NCBI GenBank assembly: GCA_004194705.1 | Contig: SADC01001341.1 | Location: 310,001 to 374,000 of the forward strand | Reading direction: 5' to 3' | Length of the DNA stretch: 64,000 nucleotides | From: Ditylenchus dipsaci | Lineage: Eukaryota > Nematoda > Chromadorea > Rhabditida > Anguinidae | In this document: one piece after another, positions 32,770-44,954 of the stretch | Layout of the letters: every line of letters starts with the position of its first letter | How positions within the stretch are numbered: position 1 is the stretch's first letter | Notes under the pieces: model-generated | Databases searched by the model: none | What the model saw: only the letters and a program-made list of their open reading frames with translations | What the model was told of the DNA's origin: nothing | Position numbers and translations under genes: made by a program

Positions 32770-34954
32770 TTAGGCCTGGAAAACATAGCAGGTCTGCTGC
32801 TTGCTGCCGTCAATGCAGTAGTTCGGGCTGTCGGCCACAAATGAGAAGGAGCCCTGAGAGCACACAACAATGAAGTTGCCGCCCAATTTGGCTTTCAGCT
32901 CGGAGTGAATAGATGTCTTGGACTGGATGGGGTCTTCATTCAGATTCTGAAAATTGGGGTTTTAGAATTTAAAAGGTAGGTAGGTCAATCGACGCAGAAC
33001 TATTTCGGGCAAATTGTTAAAACTGGATAGGATTAAATTACCTACAACCACAAGATTCAATTAAAAAAAAAAGAAAATAAAACAAAACATGTTTCGGTAA
33101 TTCTCCTGTTCACCGGCCCACCCTAATTTTGGCTTCGCTTTTTGGCCCGAAATGGTGTTGCAGGTTCGATCCCACGTGGTGGCATGATATTTATTTTGGC
33201 TTGTTTGACCAGTTCTAGTGGTGATTTCGGTCGTTGATTCCGAATCTGGCGTGAAAAAAGTCTAATTATTTCTAAAACTGTTCAAACAAGTCAAAATAAA
33301 TAGTATGAAACACCACCAAAATTCAAAAATTAGGAGAAGTACCCCGGTTTCTAGGCGGATTCGAGCTTTTGACCTCGGCACCCAATGTGCTGAAAACCGT
33401 AAAACCCCAAGTGCGCCCCCACCCCCAAAGAATATGAGTTCTCTAGCCGTAGACCCCCAAAGAGTATAAGCTCTCTAACCATTACTCTTTGAGTAACGGG
33501 TATACTTGGGATGCTGTCGCTGAAAACGTAACCACTGGTCTAGGAAGACGCGATAATTAGGGTTGATAGTATAATTATCATTTTTTTTGTAATTTTCATT
33601 AACCATTCCCGTAATTATTTACCTTGAGAATGATACGCCTGATCTGAGGGTTGTTGCAAAGAGTCTCAGAAGACACACCAGATTGACCGCTGATGGTTTG
33701 AGGAGCTCGGTCAGCAGCACGCTTCTTGCGACCACATCCACATGGAGAAGGTAGAGAAATCATAGGAAGTTGGGGAAGGCATGGTCTTGGCAGACTAGGC
33801 AAGCAGAGTGGTGGAGGTGGGGGCAGCTGAGGAAGGCAGAGTTGTGGCATTGGGCAAGGAGGAGGGGGTGGGGGAGCACCTGCAAAATAGGTTTAATAAA
33901 TTTTGCCATCAAGCCCAGATAATAAAAATTTCTCTATTATACAGTTGTCGTATTTTTTATCAAGTTTAGCTAATGCCTTATCATGACGCCCCTTAACTTA
34001 GAATTTTTATTTAACTAACGTATTTCCTCTAAAAAGCCATCTAGGTGGCTTAGTTTAGATTTCTCATAATAGAAAATTTCAAGCTCGATTTGAAGGTTTT
34101 TGGGTTTCTAGCCAAAATCGAAAAAGCGTTATCAGTAGAGCTCATGGGATTTAAGAAAATGCGATAAATAATAATGTTAAATATTTTCTCTGGGCTGAGG
34201 TATAGGTTCTCCAAGTGGAGGGGGTGGCTTATTAGAGCATGGTGGCTTTTTAGAGAAAAACGGTAGCATAAATCTACATTTGGAGAACTGGGTCTGGCAA
34301 CAAACTTATATAATTAATAAAACAAAAAAAAGGTTAACACATAGTTAACCAGTGCCTGGTAAAAACTCACCTAGATTTCAAAAGTTACCTGGTAATATTC
34401 TAGGTCATATTTCAGAAGCGATATATTTTGCTATCGGTTTTTCTACACAATAATTAAACATTAGTATGGGTAAACATTTACTAGCTGTTGTTATGTAACC
34501 GAATCTAAATTTTACGGAATTTTTTAGGCCTATGTCGTAAAATCAAGAAAAATTATGAAAGGATGTTATACCGTGAAAGCCTCCCAAATAACCCGCACTC
34601 CTAAGAGTATTTTTCTCTAGGCCTGCCTTTTTCAGTTCCCTTGATTTTTTTCATCCCAATCCATTGCAATGTGGACTGTGCTGGTCTTTGGCCGCTTCGC
34701 GGCCAAAGACCCTTGGTGTTGTCGGTGCGAAAGGTGTTAAATATAAAATGAAATAAATGAAAAATGAAAAAAGTTGGCTTAGAGATAAAATACTCTTTGG
34801 AGGAGGGTGTACTGTTATTTATACTGGGGTTTTTTTGGCATTTATGAAAAAATTAATTTACAAAAGCAAACTCACATCCACATCCTCCACCACCTGGAGT
34901 CAAGAAGGCGGAAGAAAGAGGCAGTAATGTTGCGGCTAATAGCACCCAGAACAT
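32770..34954 (-). CDS. Ground-like domain secreted protein
   Basis: Three minus-strand exons (34954-34876, 33879-33623, 32946-32770) splice in frame to about 170 residues with canonical sites. Residues 1-16 are a signal peptide (MFWVLLAATLLPLSSA). Then come a Gly/Cys and Pro/Leu/Cys-rich low-complexity segment and a CGCGRKKR basic site. The C-terminal Ground-like domain runs from ETLCNNPQIRRIILK through GGNFIVVCSQGSFSFV to NYCIDG and TCYVFQA, with the family's conserved cysteines. Ground-like proteins are nematode Hedgehog-related secreted proteins, mostly linked to cuticle and epidermis. Introns are 996 and 676 nt, swollen by repeats: a MITE at 34601-34800 and a tRNA-like B box near 33162. 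The frame is intact. Confidence 0.9.
34601..34800. repeat. MITE-like repeat, copy 2
   Basis: Lies in intron 1 of the Ground-like gene. Ends TAAGAGTATTTTTCTC and AGAGATAAAATACTCTT; contains GTGCTGGTCTTTGGCCGC and the GGCCGCTTCGCGGCC hairpin. Matches 11984-12170. Confidence 0.65.
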
Positions 34955-36841
34955 CTCAGCAAATCAAAAAAGTGGAAAAAATAAAATAAAAAGATTTGAA
35001 GGATTCAAGAGAAGGGGGAAAAGTAAGTAGCCGATGGGCAGGTTCACACCATTTTATACTCCAGACACAGATATGGCTTGAGGGCGGTGCTTGGATGACA
35101 AAAAGGAGGAAATGATCGGCTTTTTCCTTGTTCTTATCCAGCCTCCTGGTATGCAGTAGACAGTGCTACAGGGCGTCCGGTGGAACAGGTTGTGATGATA
35201 TTGAAACGCTTTTTGTTTGTTTAGTTTTTGCTAGGGTTTTTGTGCTAGTTAAAGCATTTAGCGGATCCACTCTGAAGACGCAAAAAAGATGGAGTGCATG
35301 ATGGAAAAAGCTGGATCTGAGGGTGTTGAAACAAGCTGATTGGCTATTGCGTCATTGAAAATTTCAGGGGAACCTCTGAATTTGTCAATGACGTAAGTAT
35401 CGGACCCAGCTGGATAACAAACTTTTGTGGGTGCTCAGTAGTGTTAGGGACCAAGCAAAAAATCCCGAGAAAATCGGTTTCTCGTTCTTGGTTTCTTGCT
35501 CCGCCACATTTTTTTGTTCCCAAGATATTGTTGATACCATAAAAAGCACTGGGGAAAAATGATCTGAAATTATTTTCGTACCCACCCGAGAAAAACCCGA
35601 GAATCCTGGTTTCTCGTTCTCTTTTTTCTCGGTCACCTCCAATTCGTTTGCTCGGTTTTTCGCTCGGTCGAAAATTACTCTATATAGTTAGATCTAATGC
35701 TCAGGAGGGCTGAAGGCAATTTTTGAAAAAATTACAAGAAAACAGAAAACAAAAAAAAGTAAAAAAAAATAGAAAAATACCTTAAATTATTCTTTCCTCT
35801 ATTTTCTTTAGATTTTTTGTAAATCGAAGCGAACGCAAGGAAAAAATTCTGGGTTTTCTGGGTTTTTTTAACCCAGAAGGTTTAAACCCAGAACCAAAAA
35901 GCAGAAAAAAAACCCCAAAAAAGCTTAAAAATATCTAATTGCACAACTACTTTTAGAACACAACCGCTTCGTCAAAGCCGTAATCCGCCAACGCAAAATA
36001 CTTGCCAACTGCAAAACTCGCCAACAAAAAGCTCGTCAACGGCGAAAATAGCGATCGGAAAACTCGCCAACAAAAAGTTCGATTTAACGTATCCTCTTCG
36101 GATCGATCATAAGGGGCCGTACAATCAAATAATTCGTTGGCGAGTTTTGCCGTTGCCGAGTTTCCGCGTTTGCGAGTCTTTTGTGTTGGCGAGTTGGTTC
36201 AATCCTTCTTTTTTTTCATGAAAACACTTGAAACTTTTATCTATTCGAAGTGTGCTTATGCCATGGGCAATCCAATGTTGGTGATAACACAAAAAAGTGC
36301 ATACAAAAGAAGCGTCAAATCCAAGTTTGCGGTTAGCTCAGCTTCTAAAAACCTGTTTCGGCTGACCAGGGAGGAAGTGATTGCATAAAGCTGACAAATA
36401 GATTGTCTGGTTTCGTAACAAAAGCCAATATAATGTTTCTTTCTCCTAGAATTTTTTTATGCTTATAGCCATTGAGCACCCCATTTTCACCAGCAAGACA
36501 TTTTTCAAATACTAATGGTTTTCTTTAAGCAATTGACAAAGAAATTCGTTAACAAAAACGAGTTTTTTTTGGATGAATATTTGTTAAGCCTAAAATCCAG
36601 TGTCTTCAAATTGGCTGGTAGACGGGAGATTAAAAAAAGATGAGGCGATATCATTTACGCTAGCTGCGAACAATTTTCGTTTATTCGTCAAAAATTATAC
36701 AGCCTGAAGTAAGAAGTGATAGAAAATATTCTGCTTGTTGAAAAAAAAAGATATTTGGTCATGATTAGATTTTACTACTTTGCTGACTTTTGTATTTCAA
36801 ATATAGCGAAACTTGGACATTTGTGGTGCTAAAACCGACTA
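34955..36841. other. Upstream flank and repeats
   Basis: No gene seen. An inverted pair with CTCGCCAACAAAAAG words spans about 35980-36200. AACCCAGAAGG / TTTAAACCCAGAA words form a small hairpin near 35855-35905. The ORF at 36137-36388 crosses this repeat and is not supported. Confidence 0.4.
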
Positions 36842-37279
36842 CAGTCAAACCTCGATTCAACGACTTCACCTCAAGTTCGTTACCACTAGAGTCCGACACT
36901 TTTTTAAGCTTTTTTAACTTTTTTTATTTTAAAAGCAGTATGTCAGTTCTGTTTCCATAGTCTGGTCGCAAATATCGCAAGGATTCCGATTTGGCAGACC
37001 ATTTTTTCAAAACCTAAAATTTTTGCGTTTAAAAAAGCAAAACCTCGATTTAAGGACCCCTTTTAAAAATTAGAAAGTCGTAAAATCGAGGTTTTGCTTT
37101 TTTAAAGTAAAAACTCTAGATTTTTGAAAAACGATCGGCAAAATCGGAATCCTTACGATATTTGTGACCATACTGTCCAAACAGAATCAATAAAATATTA
37201 CGAAAATGGAGTTAAAAAGGTGTCGGACCCTAGGTGGGAACGAACTTGAGGTGGGGGTCGTTAAATCGAGGTTTGACTG
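36842..37279. mobile_element. TA-type palindromic MITE, copy 1
   Basis: Ends CAGTCAAACCTCGATT and AATCGAGGTTTGACTG; TA on the left, TG on the right. The core has GTTCGTTACCACTAGAGTCCG, CGCAAGGATTCCGATTTTG and the inverse. The centre near 37045-37090 repeats the terminal word CCTCGATTTAAGG. From 37280 to 37981 nothing is seen. Confidence 0.7.
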
Positions 37280-37981
37280 TGGCACCGAAACTAGAGTTGC
37301 ACAGCGCATGTTGGCCTAAAAAATTTGAAAATAATTTTAAAAAAATACCGAGAAATACCGAGTCTTACCATTCACTGGCAGAATAAAGTATAAACTGGGG
37401 ATAACCAGCATTATATTGTGTGAAAACAATTTCAGTCTACTTATAATTATGACAATATTACTCTTTTCGGCGCAATTTTTTTATCAAGTTTATAAAGATT
37501 TTTTATTTCAATTTGAACCTTGTAATTAATTAATTTTTTTACGCCTTTACACGCATAATAAAACAAGCAAAAAAGTGATTGGGTTAAACGGATGAATGTT
37601 TAAGTGAAATGTCTATTTTTTAACATTTTAATGACTTGTGTCATTTCTTCTCTCACATTTAGGTTGAAAGCAAAAATATATTAGCTGGTTCCAGGATGAG
37701 CTGATCTTATCCCTTTTTCCAGCAGGATCCCTAAAGGTCACTGCCAGCCGACAGAAGAGAAAAAAGATTTCACATGTTTTAGCTCTAAACTACCGGATTC
37801 TTTTTTTTTTGATGGAGATTAAGTGTGACTTAAATGCTGGTTAACTAATTCGTAGGAAAGAAAGTCAAGAAATAGGCATGTTACATCTAAAAATATACTT
37901 TAGAGAAAAATACATGAAACAAGGGCATATGCGTATGCCTTTCGGCGCCTTCATATGTTTTTATGTATTAATAGTTGCTAA

Positions 37982-39092
37982 TAGGGTTGGACAAAAGGGC
38001 AATACTTAAATCTAGTATCAAAATACTTTTCTTTTATTTTTTTTAAAATTTAAGATGTATAGAAAAACAGACGCTAGTAGCGAATGGGGGTATTCGCTAC
38101 TAGCGTCTGTTTTTCTATACATCTTAAATTTTAAAAAGCGACCCAACGATTTTCACTTTTTTTACTTTAGTAAAAAGTACCCAAATATATGTCCCAGACC
38201 CCGGAAAATGTGCGCAAACTCTTCATTAGTCACAACTTCCGTACGCTGGCCTACCCTAAGCCTAAGGGCTAAGCCTAAACTTGTTGTTTGCAAGGGTAGT
38301 TACAGCAATTTTTAAAGGTCGGATGCTTGGGGGGGGGTATTCGCTACTAGCGCCGAAAAACACTTTTTAAAGTTAGAGATTTTTTCCTTGACACATGAAC
38401 GTGTAGCCCTGAATTTCAGCTTTCTTACTAGACTTCGATTTCATGTGAAAGATTTCAAAAATATGAAGATTTTGGGCTTGGTATGAAGTAACTTTTTTGA
38501 CCAAGTTCCTCTATTCAGACCCCTAAATCTCCAATTTTTTAAATTTTTTACTGAAAAAAGATATCTTGTTAAGTAGCTGAGATTCAGGGCTACACGATAT
38601 GTGAAAAAATTTCAAAAGTGTACCTACAAAGTGAGGAGAAAAAGAGAAAAGTTCAAAGATATGAAAATTTTGATACTAGAAATAAGTATTTTGGTACTAG
38701 AAAAAAGTACCACCCTGGACAAAATACCGGTATTTTGTTTTCTCGGTATTAATACCGAAAACCGGTATTTTTTTCGGTATTTTGTTACCAAATGGTTAAG
38801 AGGGGGACCGAGGCATAAAAGTGAAAAAATGCGAATTTATTAAATTTTTTTTACGATACACTATTTGCGCATACTATTACATACTATCCGCGTATACGCA
38901 TACATATCGTACGAAAAACTTGAAATTTTTAAACTTTTTAAAGATTTTCTGAATTTTTTAATTTTTTTGACTTGGTCCCTTTTCAAAAACAAACGTTTTT
39001 AACCAATATTAAAATACCGACTTTCCACATCCCGTTTTTTATTAATAAAATACAGGTATTAATACTGGTATTAATACCATTGGCCAACCCTA
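37982..39092. mobile_element. hAT-like element
   Basis: Ends TAGGGTTGG and CCAACCCTA with perfect flanking GTTGCTAA (37974-37981, 39093-39100). It contains a perfect hairpin (38048-38137), a TAGGCCAGCGTA-type piece, an inverted pair of GTGTAGCCCTGAATTTCAG (38395-38600) and AATACCGGTATT words near both the middle and right end. No transposase. Confidence 0.83.
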
Positions 39093-40515
39093 GTTGCTAA
39101 TCAATCACAAAAGTAAAATTTGAGATCGATCGGAATCAAACGGGCAAACCTTTTTTTGCAGCTGAATCGAATCTGAATCTGAATATAAACATTCTAGGTT
39201 TACAATGTAAAATATAATTTTTCACTATTTTCTACAAAAATCCGGAACCGGATTCCAACGTGCCGGATTTAATCCAGTACCGAATTTAAATTCGGTATGC
39301 CGGAATCCGGATTTACTCATAATTCAGCATTTTCTGTTCGCGATCGCTGGCTTTAGAACTTTTCGATAGGAGAACACCGCGTTGCCCAGATGTTTAGAAG
39401 ATTTCACTCGCGTGGACTTCAGCTTGATTTCACGCTTTAGTTTTTCGAATTGACACCAACCAACGAAAATTTTAATTTTGTATGAGGTTTGCGAGATTTG
39501 TATTTTGGATGATACCCGATACACCAAACGAAAGCTAAGGATCTCCTCTTTCAGAATATACAGACCAAGTTTTGTAAATACAGAATTTCCGGCGCTACTG
39601 TAATATACCCCCCCCCCCCAAAAGCGCTACTGTAATATACACTCCCCCCCCAAACATCGACCTACTATCATAGCTACCATCGTCTTATCTGGTATTATTC
39701 GGTCTGATCTGGAATATTTCATGAAAAAAAAAGTGAAATAAAATTAGTTGTCTGACTGCAAGAACTGTCTTCCGTGAAATTTTGGCATAAAGGCTGAAAG
39801 ATCTCTGATTTAAAAAAAATAGTCTAGATCGGATCAGACCAGTCTGGTCTGATCTGGTCCTCCGCGGCCTGGTCTGATCGATCTGATCGGTCTGATCTGG
39901 TCTCTGCCCATCTCTGCTTCCCACTAGAGTGTAATAGTCTTAAAAAGCCGAATTTTCGCAACTAATCGATGAGCTCATATTTTTTTCCGGGTCTAACCTG
40001 ATTGGTCCCCGCCGATAGATCCCGGCCGATTGATCCCCGACCAATAAAAAAATTTCACGTCATTTCACCAGTAATTTATTTTAAATTTCTTAAGAGTGTC
40101 TAAAAACCATTTTTTGAAAACTGGGGCCTACCGCATAAATAACTCTGGTATGCATGTTTTTTCATGCATCCAGAGTCGCTTTCTAGTGATTTGTGTCTAA
40201 GGTATGTGGGTGTGCGCATCTCAACTCCAAGCCCCCTGCGCCTCCGAAAGGGGCGCAGGGGGCTTGAGAGTTAGAGATGCGCGCACTCACTTACCTTAGA
40301 CATGATTCCGAGAAGTACACTTGAACATAAAATGCATATAAAGTCTCTTTTTGCCACGGCCCAGTTGAAAAACATGGCAGGACATCCGAAATAGTCCAGA
40401 ATTCACTTTTTTAATAATTTTGCCATGAAAGTGGCCCTTTTATTCCCTTCCCCTCCCAATACAGCCTTAAATCCCTTAAAAAATGTTTTGGCGGGAATTC
40501 AAAAAAATGTTTTTT
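39093..40515. repeat. Repeat mosaic matching 62.3-63.2 kb
   Basis: Pieces include GATCTGGTC words (39825-39905), a block with GATGAGCTCATATTTTTT and CCGATTGATCCCC (39965-40110), and the GC-hairpin module (40120-40310). The first two match, inverted, 62290-62620 and 63090-63160. C runs flank 39600-39655. The end of the large inverted duplication is near 40515. Confidence 0.6.
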
Positions 40516-40793
40516 TTAAATTTTCGATTCACCTAAATTTGACTTTCTGCCTTGGGAACCAAGGTAAATCAAGATTTTGATCTTATTTCAGTAAAAAAAA
40601 ATTCTGTGAATAATTTGAGAACAGCACTTAAGCCAGAGCTGCCTCACCATGAAGGATATGACACAAGTACAGAGCACCACTTTTTATTATTTCCAAAAAC
40701 GACATGACAGCCTGAATCAACGATGCAAACAAAAGATAATTTTCTTTACAAACAAATTTTATGATGCCAGCCGCCACTAATTTCTTGATCTTT

Positions 40794-43700
40794 TCAAAGA
40801 TATGTGCGCCGCTTTAGGACCCGCAGTTTCCATACGAGATAATCACTGAGAATATGTGATCCTTCTGGATCCTTCAAAACTTCCTCAGAAGCCTCAAAGG
40901 CAGCGGCGGCACGCATCAGGTTATGCCAGTAGAGCTGAATAGGAAGACATACATGTTCAAACTAGTATTCGGCTGCATTTTTTTACTAACCTTAATGAAG
41001 ACTTCTGACACTTGAGTCTGGTCGACCAACATAGCAATTTCACTTTTTGAAAGTTCGGTACCGCCCGTGAAAGTCCAAGAAATGTAGTAGTCATCTATGA
41101 TAATTCGAACCAGACGCTCTTTTTCTTTCTGCAGTTTGGCACATTCTTCGATAACCTTAAAGGACCTGACCTCTTCCTATTCATGGCAATTTGTAATTTT
41201 TGAATTGGCGGGGGACCATTTATTTTTTCCGTAATTATTTTTTGAAATGCGAAAATATTTTTTTTATTAAAAGTTGCGTGTCTATTTTTGATGTGAGTTT
41301 TTTCCTTTTGGTTTTTGTTGAAATTTCTTGTTGTCTAGGTGATCCGGCATCTCTACCTAGGTCCAGAGTGAGCTGCGTGCCGTTGTATTAGATAAGTTTT
41401 TATTTCTTTACCATCGCCGTCTCTTGCTTTTCTCGTTTTGTTTTCAGGTGGGGTTGCTGGATCCATCATTCAACCAGGTGAATATTTCACTTCACGATTT
41501 TCGGGTGTATTTTTTCAACTTCTAGGTCGTGGCTTTGTCATCTTTCTGGTCAAATTCAAGGCGTTGGTTTTTCGTCCCTTCAAAGGTCAAGTCATCGATG
41601 GAACCGAAACACCCCGGCCAAAATGGGTACGTGACATTTCACTCTCAGGACATTTCACTCTAACGGTCATCTAAAATTGTGTGGGTGGGGATTCGAGGTT
41701 GTCATACGCTGCATTTCAGGTGTTTCAAGTGACTTGTGAACATAGGTCCGTTTACTTGCTTCGTCTCCAGGGCATGTTTTTAAGTTGGCAAGGTTGTTTT
41801 AACAGCACATGTTTTATTTTAGCAGTGCGTTCAACCGGATATGGAGTTTTGTCCTGACAGTGTTCCAGCCAGTTACAGAAACGAAGTAAGTCTTGAAGCA
41901 GTACTTTCTGATGTGAGACTTTCTTTTTCAGGACGAGACTGTTGTTTACAAGGAGGGAGATGATATTCGTGTCAAGCTTATTGGAATTCGGGTGGATCCA
42001 AATGACATCTTCTCTATTGGCACGCTTATGGAAGACTACTTCGGACTTTGCACTTTTGAATAGACAATGTATTCTCTCAAGTTCACTATCCTTCGATGTT
42101 CAATTGTTTGTTTCTTGCCAATAAAGAATCTCTTGTTGTTTGACGTCGTGCTTCAATGGGTCGACCCCGAAACACCCACACCAAAACACCCTCACCAAAA
42201 CACCCCCGGCCGAAACACCCCGGCCAAAATAGGTTTCTCTCTCAGGACATTTCACTCTCTGGGACATTTCGCTCTCAGGACATTTCACTCTTGGGACAAT
42301 TCACTCTCTATGACATTTCACTCTCAGGACATTTCACTCTCTGGGACATTTTACTCTCCGGATAATTCACTCTCCGGTCTAATATTTGCTCTAATAAAGT
42401 ATCTCCCTCTCGGATCCGAAATTTTGGATGTATTAGTAATTGTTACTTACATTTTTGTTTTCAAGATTAATCGACATCAGATGAAAGATTTTTGATAGGG
42501 AAGCATTCGGATATACTTTTAAGTACCGCGCGAAGGTTGGCCGTTTTGCGGCTAAGACCAGCATACTCCGCATTGCAAATAATAGAAAGTAAACCAATCG
42601 GTGGCCCCTCTAAAATTAATAAAAGTTGGTGTTACGCAAGCGGTAGTACCAAGGTGCAGCACTTAGGTGATATTACCTAGGTAGTGATCCACTTTCTGAA
42701 TAGGGTCTGATTTACTTCAAAAAATGGTCTAATATACCACACTAATATGCCACATCCTGAGTACTTTCACCTGAGTACCACTACCTGGGTACCCCCACCT
42801 TAGTACCACCACTTGAGTAGCACCACCTGAGTACCAATTTCTTGGTAGCTCGACACTAGAACCTCTGCCCGGATACTACCTAAGTATCACTAGCTAGGCA
42901 GTTCTACCCGAGTACCGATACCTGAGCTCTACCTTGGTACCTTCTTTCCATGGGGCATAAAACTTTTTAAAACTGGGGTTACTGCAAAATTTTAAACAAA
43001 TTTTCGCTTGGTTTTCATTTCGAATTTTCATAATGGTTTCAAGAGTGAAGTGTCCCAGAGAGTGAAATGTCCGGAGAGTGAAATGTCCTAGAGAGTGAAA
43101 TGTCACGGAGAGTGAAATGTCCGTGACCCGGCCAAAATACCCATACAGGAAAGTGGCGATGAAACAAACCCAGACTATCTAGGATGTTATGTGGAAAATG
43201 ATACAACTTATTTGACAGATTCTTTTGATGAATATGATTATTGAAACTGTAGAATAAATGCGGAGGAATAAATTACAACAGACGGCACACTGCAAAACGG
43301 TCCACCGAAGCTATTTGAATTGAACCAGCAACCCCACCTGAAAACAAAACGAGAAAAGCAAAAGACGGCGATGGCAAAGAAATAAAAACTTATCTAATAC
43401 AACGGCACGCAGCTCACTCTGGACCTAGGTAGAGATGCCGGATCACCTAGACAACAAGAAATTTCAACAAAAACCAAAAGGAAAAACTCACATCAAAAAT
43501 AGACACGCAACTTTTAATAAAAAAAATATTTTCGCATTTCAAAAAAATAATTACGGAAAAAATAAATGGTCCCCCGCCAATTCAAAAATTACAAATTGCC
43601 ATGATAAGGAAGAGGTCAGGTCCTTTAAGCTTGAAAGTAAGAAGTACTCAACATTTGAGTTTTAAGTAGGGTAGCGAAACGAGCAGATGCTTGAGCAGAT

Positions 43701-44055
43701 TGTTAAATTCAGTTAACTGTACGGCCACAGTTAACGGTTTGAATATGTCGAGCATATGCTCGTATTTGCGCTCGAAAAAAAAACAAATGCTCAAGCATAT
43801 GCTCCAAATCAATCTGCTCGAGCATTTTCACAACCCTAGTTCTTAGTCAACAGGTAAATTGGATTGTTCACTAGTGTTTTCATAGTTAAAAGTGATGTTA
43901 GGAATGTTATGAAAACCAACCTTCTGATGTATGCGAGGTTTCAGTAAATGAAAAATGCTGCGAGAGCAAACACAAAGCTGACAAATGTCAGCATTCGGGA
44001 TAAAATTAAAGACATTTTGAAGCACTTCACATGGAATGAAGTATTTGGTGGACAT
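40794..44055 (-). CDS. F-box-like protein, copy 1, intron invaded by TE
   Basis: Exons on the minus strand: 44055-43921, 41155-40991, 40934-40794, about 146 residues. Residues 5-36 (YFIPCEVLQNVFNFIPNADI and then CQLCVCSRS) follow the F-box pattern of Skp1-binding adaptors. The rest (KLQKEKERLVRIIIDD, MLVDQTQVSE) is unrecognised. Copy 2 at 60597-61391 (inverted) has the same exon lengths. Intron 1 holds a 172-bp MITE present in both copies and a 2.46-kb TTAA element found only here, placed so that the acceptor AG is kept. An open frame after the stop (IFEKIKKLV in copy 2) is conserved in the third relative, so the true 3' end may differ. Confidence 0.6.
41445..42124 (+). pseudogene. rpb-7: RPB7-like (RNA polymerase II subunit) gene fragment
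   Basis: One exon encodes GGVAGSIIQPG, splices to RGFVIFLVKFKALVFRPFKG and on to QVIDG, the middle of RPB7. After a degenerate stretch invaded by a GGACATTTCACTCTC repeat, exons encode PDMEFCPDS and, from 41937, VKLIGIRVDPNDIFSIGTL to LCTFE and a stop at 42061-42063, the RPB7 C terminus. AATAAA follows at 42120. Introns are retained, so this is a DNA-level copy and not a retrocopy. The N-terminal half is absent and the middle has lost its frame, so a working subunit is unlikely. The first exon begins inside the left inverted repeat. Confidence 0.75.
43148..43245 (+). pseudogene. Short coding tail inside the TTAA element
   Basis: An open frame (ESGDETNPDYLGCYVEN, then an acidic DSFDEYDY end and stop) is followed by AATAAA near 43253. 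It looks like the last exon of another gene or of the element's own lost protein. No family is assigned. Confidence 0.3.
43667..43838. mobile_element. Short hAT-like MITE in F-box intron
   Basis: Ends TAGGGTAGCGAAACGAG and CACAACCCTA, flanks GTTTTAAG and GTTCTTAG (six of eight). The arms carry CAAGCATATGCTC words. The same insertion sits in copy 2 at 60814-60986, so it predates the duplication. Confidence 0.65.
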
Positions 44056-44059
44056 ATTC

Positions 44060-44950
44060 GTCAAGTAGAAAAATTTAGCTGAAAAAAATTCAGGAATATT
44101 AAGTAAGTCTTTGACTCAATAGCAGTATCAAATAACAGTTGAAAATCACTTGAAAATCAATTTGCACTGAAAAGTAAGAGTAAAAAAGTTGTGTAAAGTA
44201 CTGCACATTTGTGAACAAAGTATTATTTCTTGCCGCCAGGATATTTCATTTGGCCAGTTTAACCTGGCATTCAAACTTGAATTCAAATCCGTTTCTTCCC
44301 ATTATTTAATTTGATAATTTTTACAGTTCTATGAAACACCAAGCGCATATGATTTTCATCTAGCGTAAATTTGCTGATGAAGCGAAGACTTCGAATCAAT
44401 AATAAGAAACAATAACTTACGATCGTCTTTTTTGCGATTTACTAATTGGAGCTCACCATCCAAATTTAAAGAGCTTGAGAGCAGAGTTCGTTCAAATCTG
44501 GGTCTGATCAAAGTTCAACTTTAGCTAATACTGTTTATTTCTATAAAACTAAAAAAAAAGACGCGTTGGATGTGCTATATTGAATATATCATACAAGGGG
44601 CAACAGGCGCCTTTATCGTGCTTGTGCCCACTAATTGTGGTTAACCTAAACGACTCTCTCTTGTAGTTAATTCTATGAAGATTCAAATAAATTTAAACAA
44701 ATTTTGAATTCCTCTCGAAACAAAAGTTTTTCAAATATATAATTTTTCAATAGCTCATTGAATAGCCCTTGTAGAAGCCCAGAACTTTTCCTTTTTCAGT
44801 ATAGAATGCGTTCTCCATAGCTAAAAGGTCAGGATTAATAGTTGAAAATTTAGCAGAAGGTATATGAAAAGGCAGTAAGTGTATCCGCAATGCAGATTCT
44901 CATGGAAACTAAGGATCTCCTCTTTCAGAATATACAGACCAAATTTTGTA
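44060..44950. other. Upstream flank of F-box copy 1
   Basis: 44060-44405 matches 60240-60590 inverted. From 44405 to 44950 no gene is seen. GATCTCCTCTTTCAGAATAT near 44910 is shared with 39540-39560. Confidence 0.5.
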
Positions 44951-44954
44951 AATA

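Larger units (their letters stand above)
41161..43624. mobile_element. 2.46-kb TTAA element, 300-bp TIRs, gene cargo
   Basis: TTAA copies at 41157-41160 and 43625-43628 flank inverted repeats of 300 bp each (41161-41460, 43325-43624) starting AGGACCTGACCTCTTCC. Copy 2 of the host gene reads straight through a single TTAA at 61025-61028 (CTTAAG), which defines the insertion exactly. The subterminal TTGGCGGGGGACCA matches the small TTAA MITEs. The interior holds RPB7-type exons with a poly(A) signal, GGACATTTCACTCTC arrays in inverted orientation (42236-42380, 43045-43125) and a second short coding tail near 43148-43245. No transposase is seen. Confidence 0.88.
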
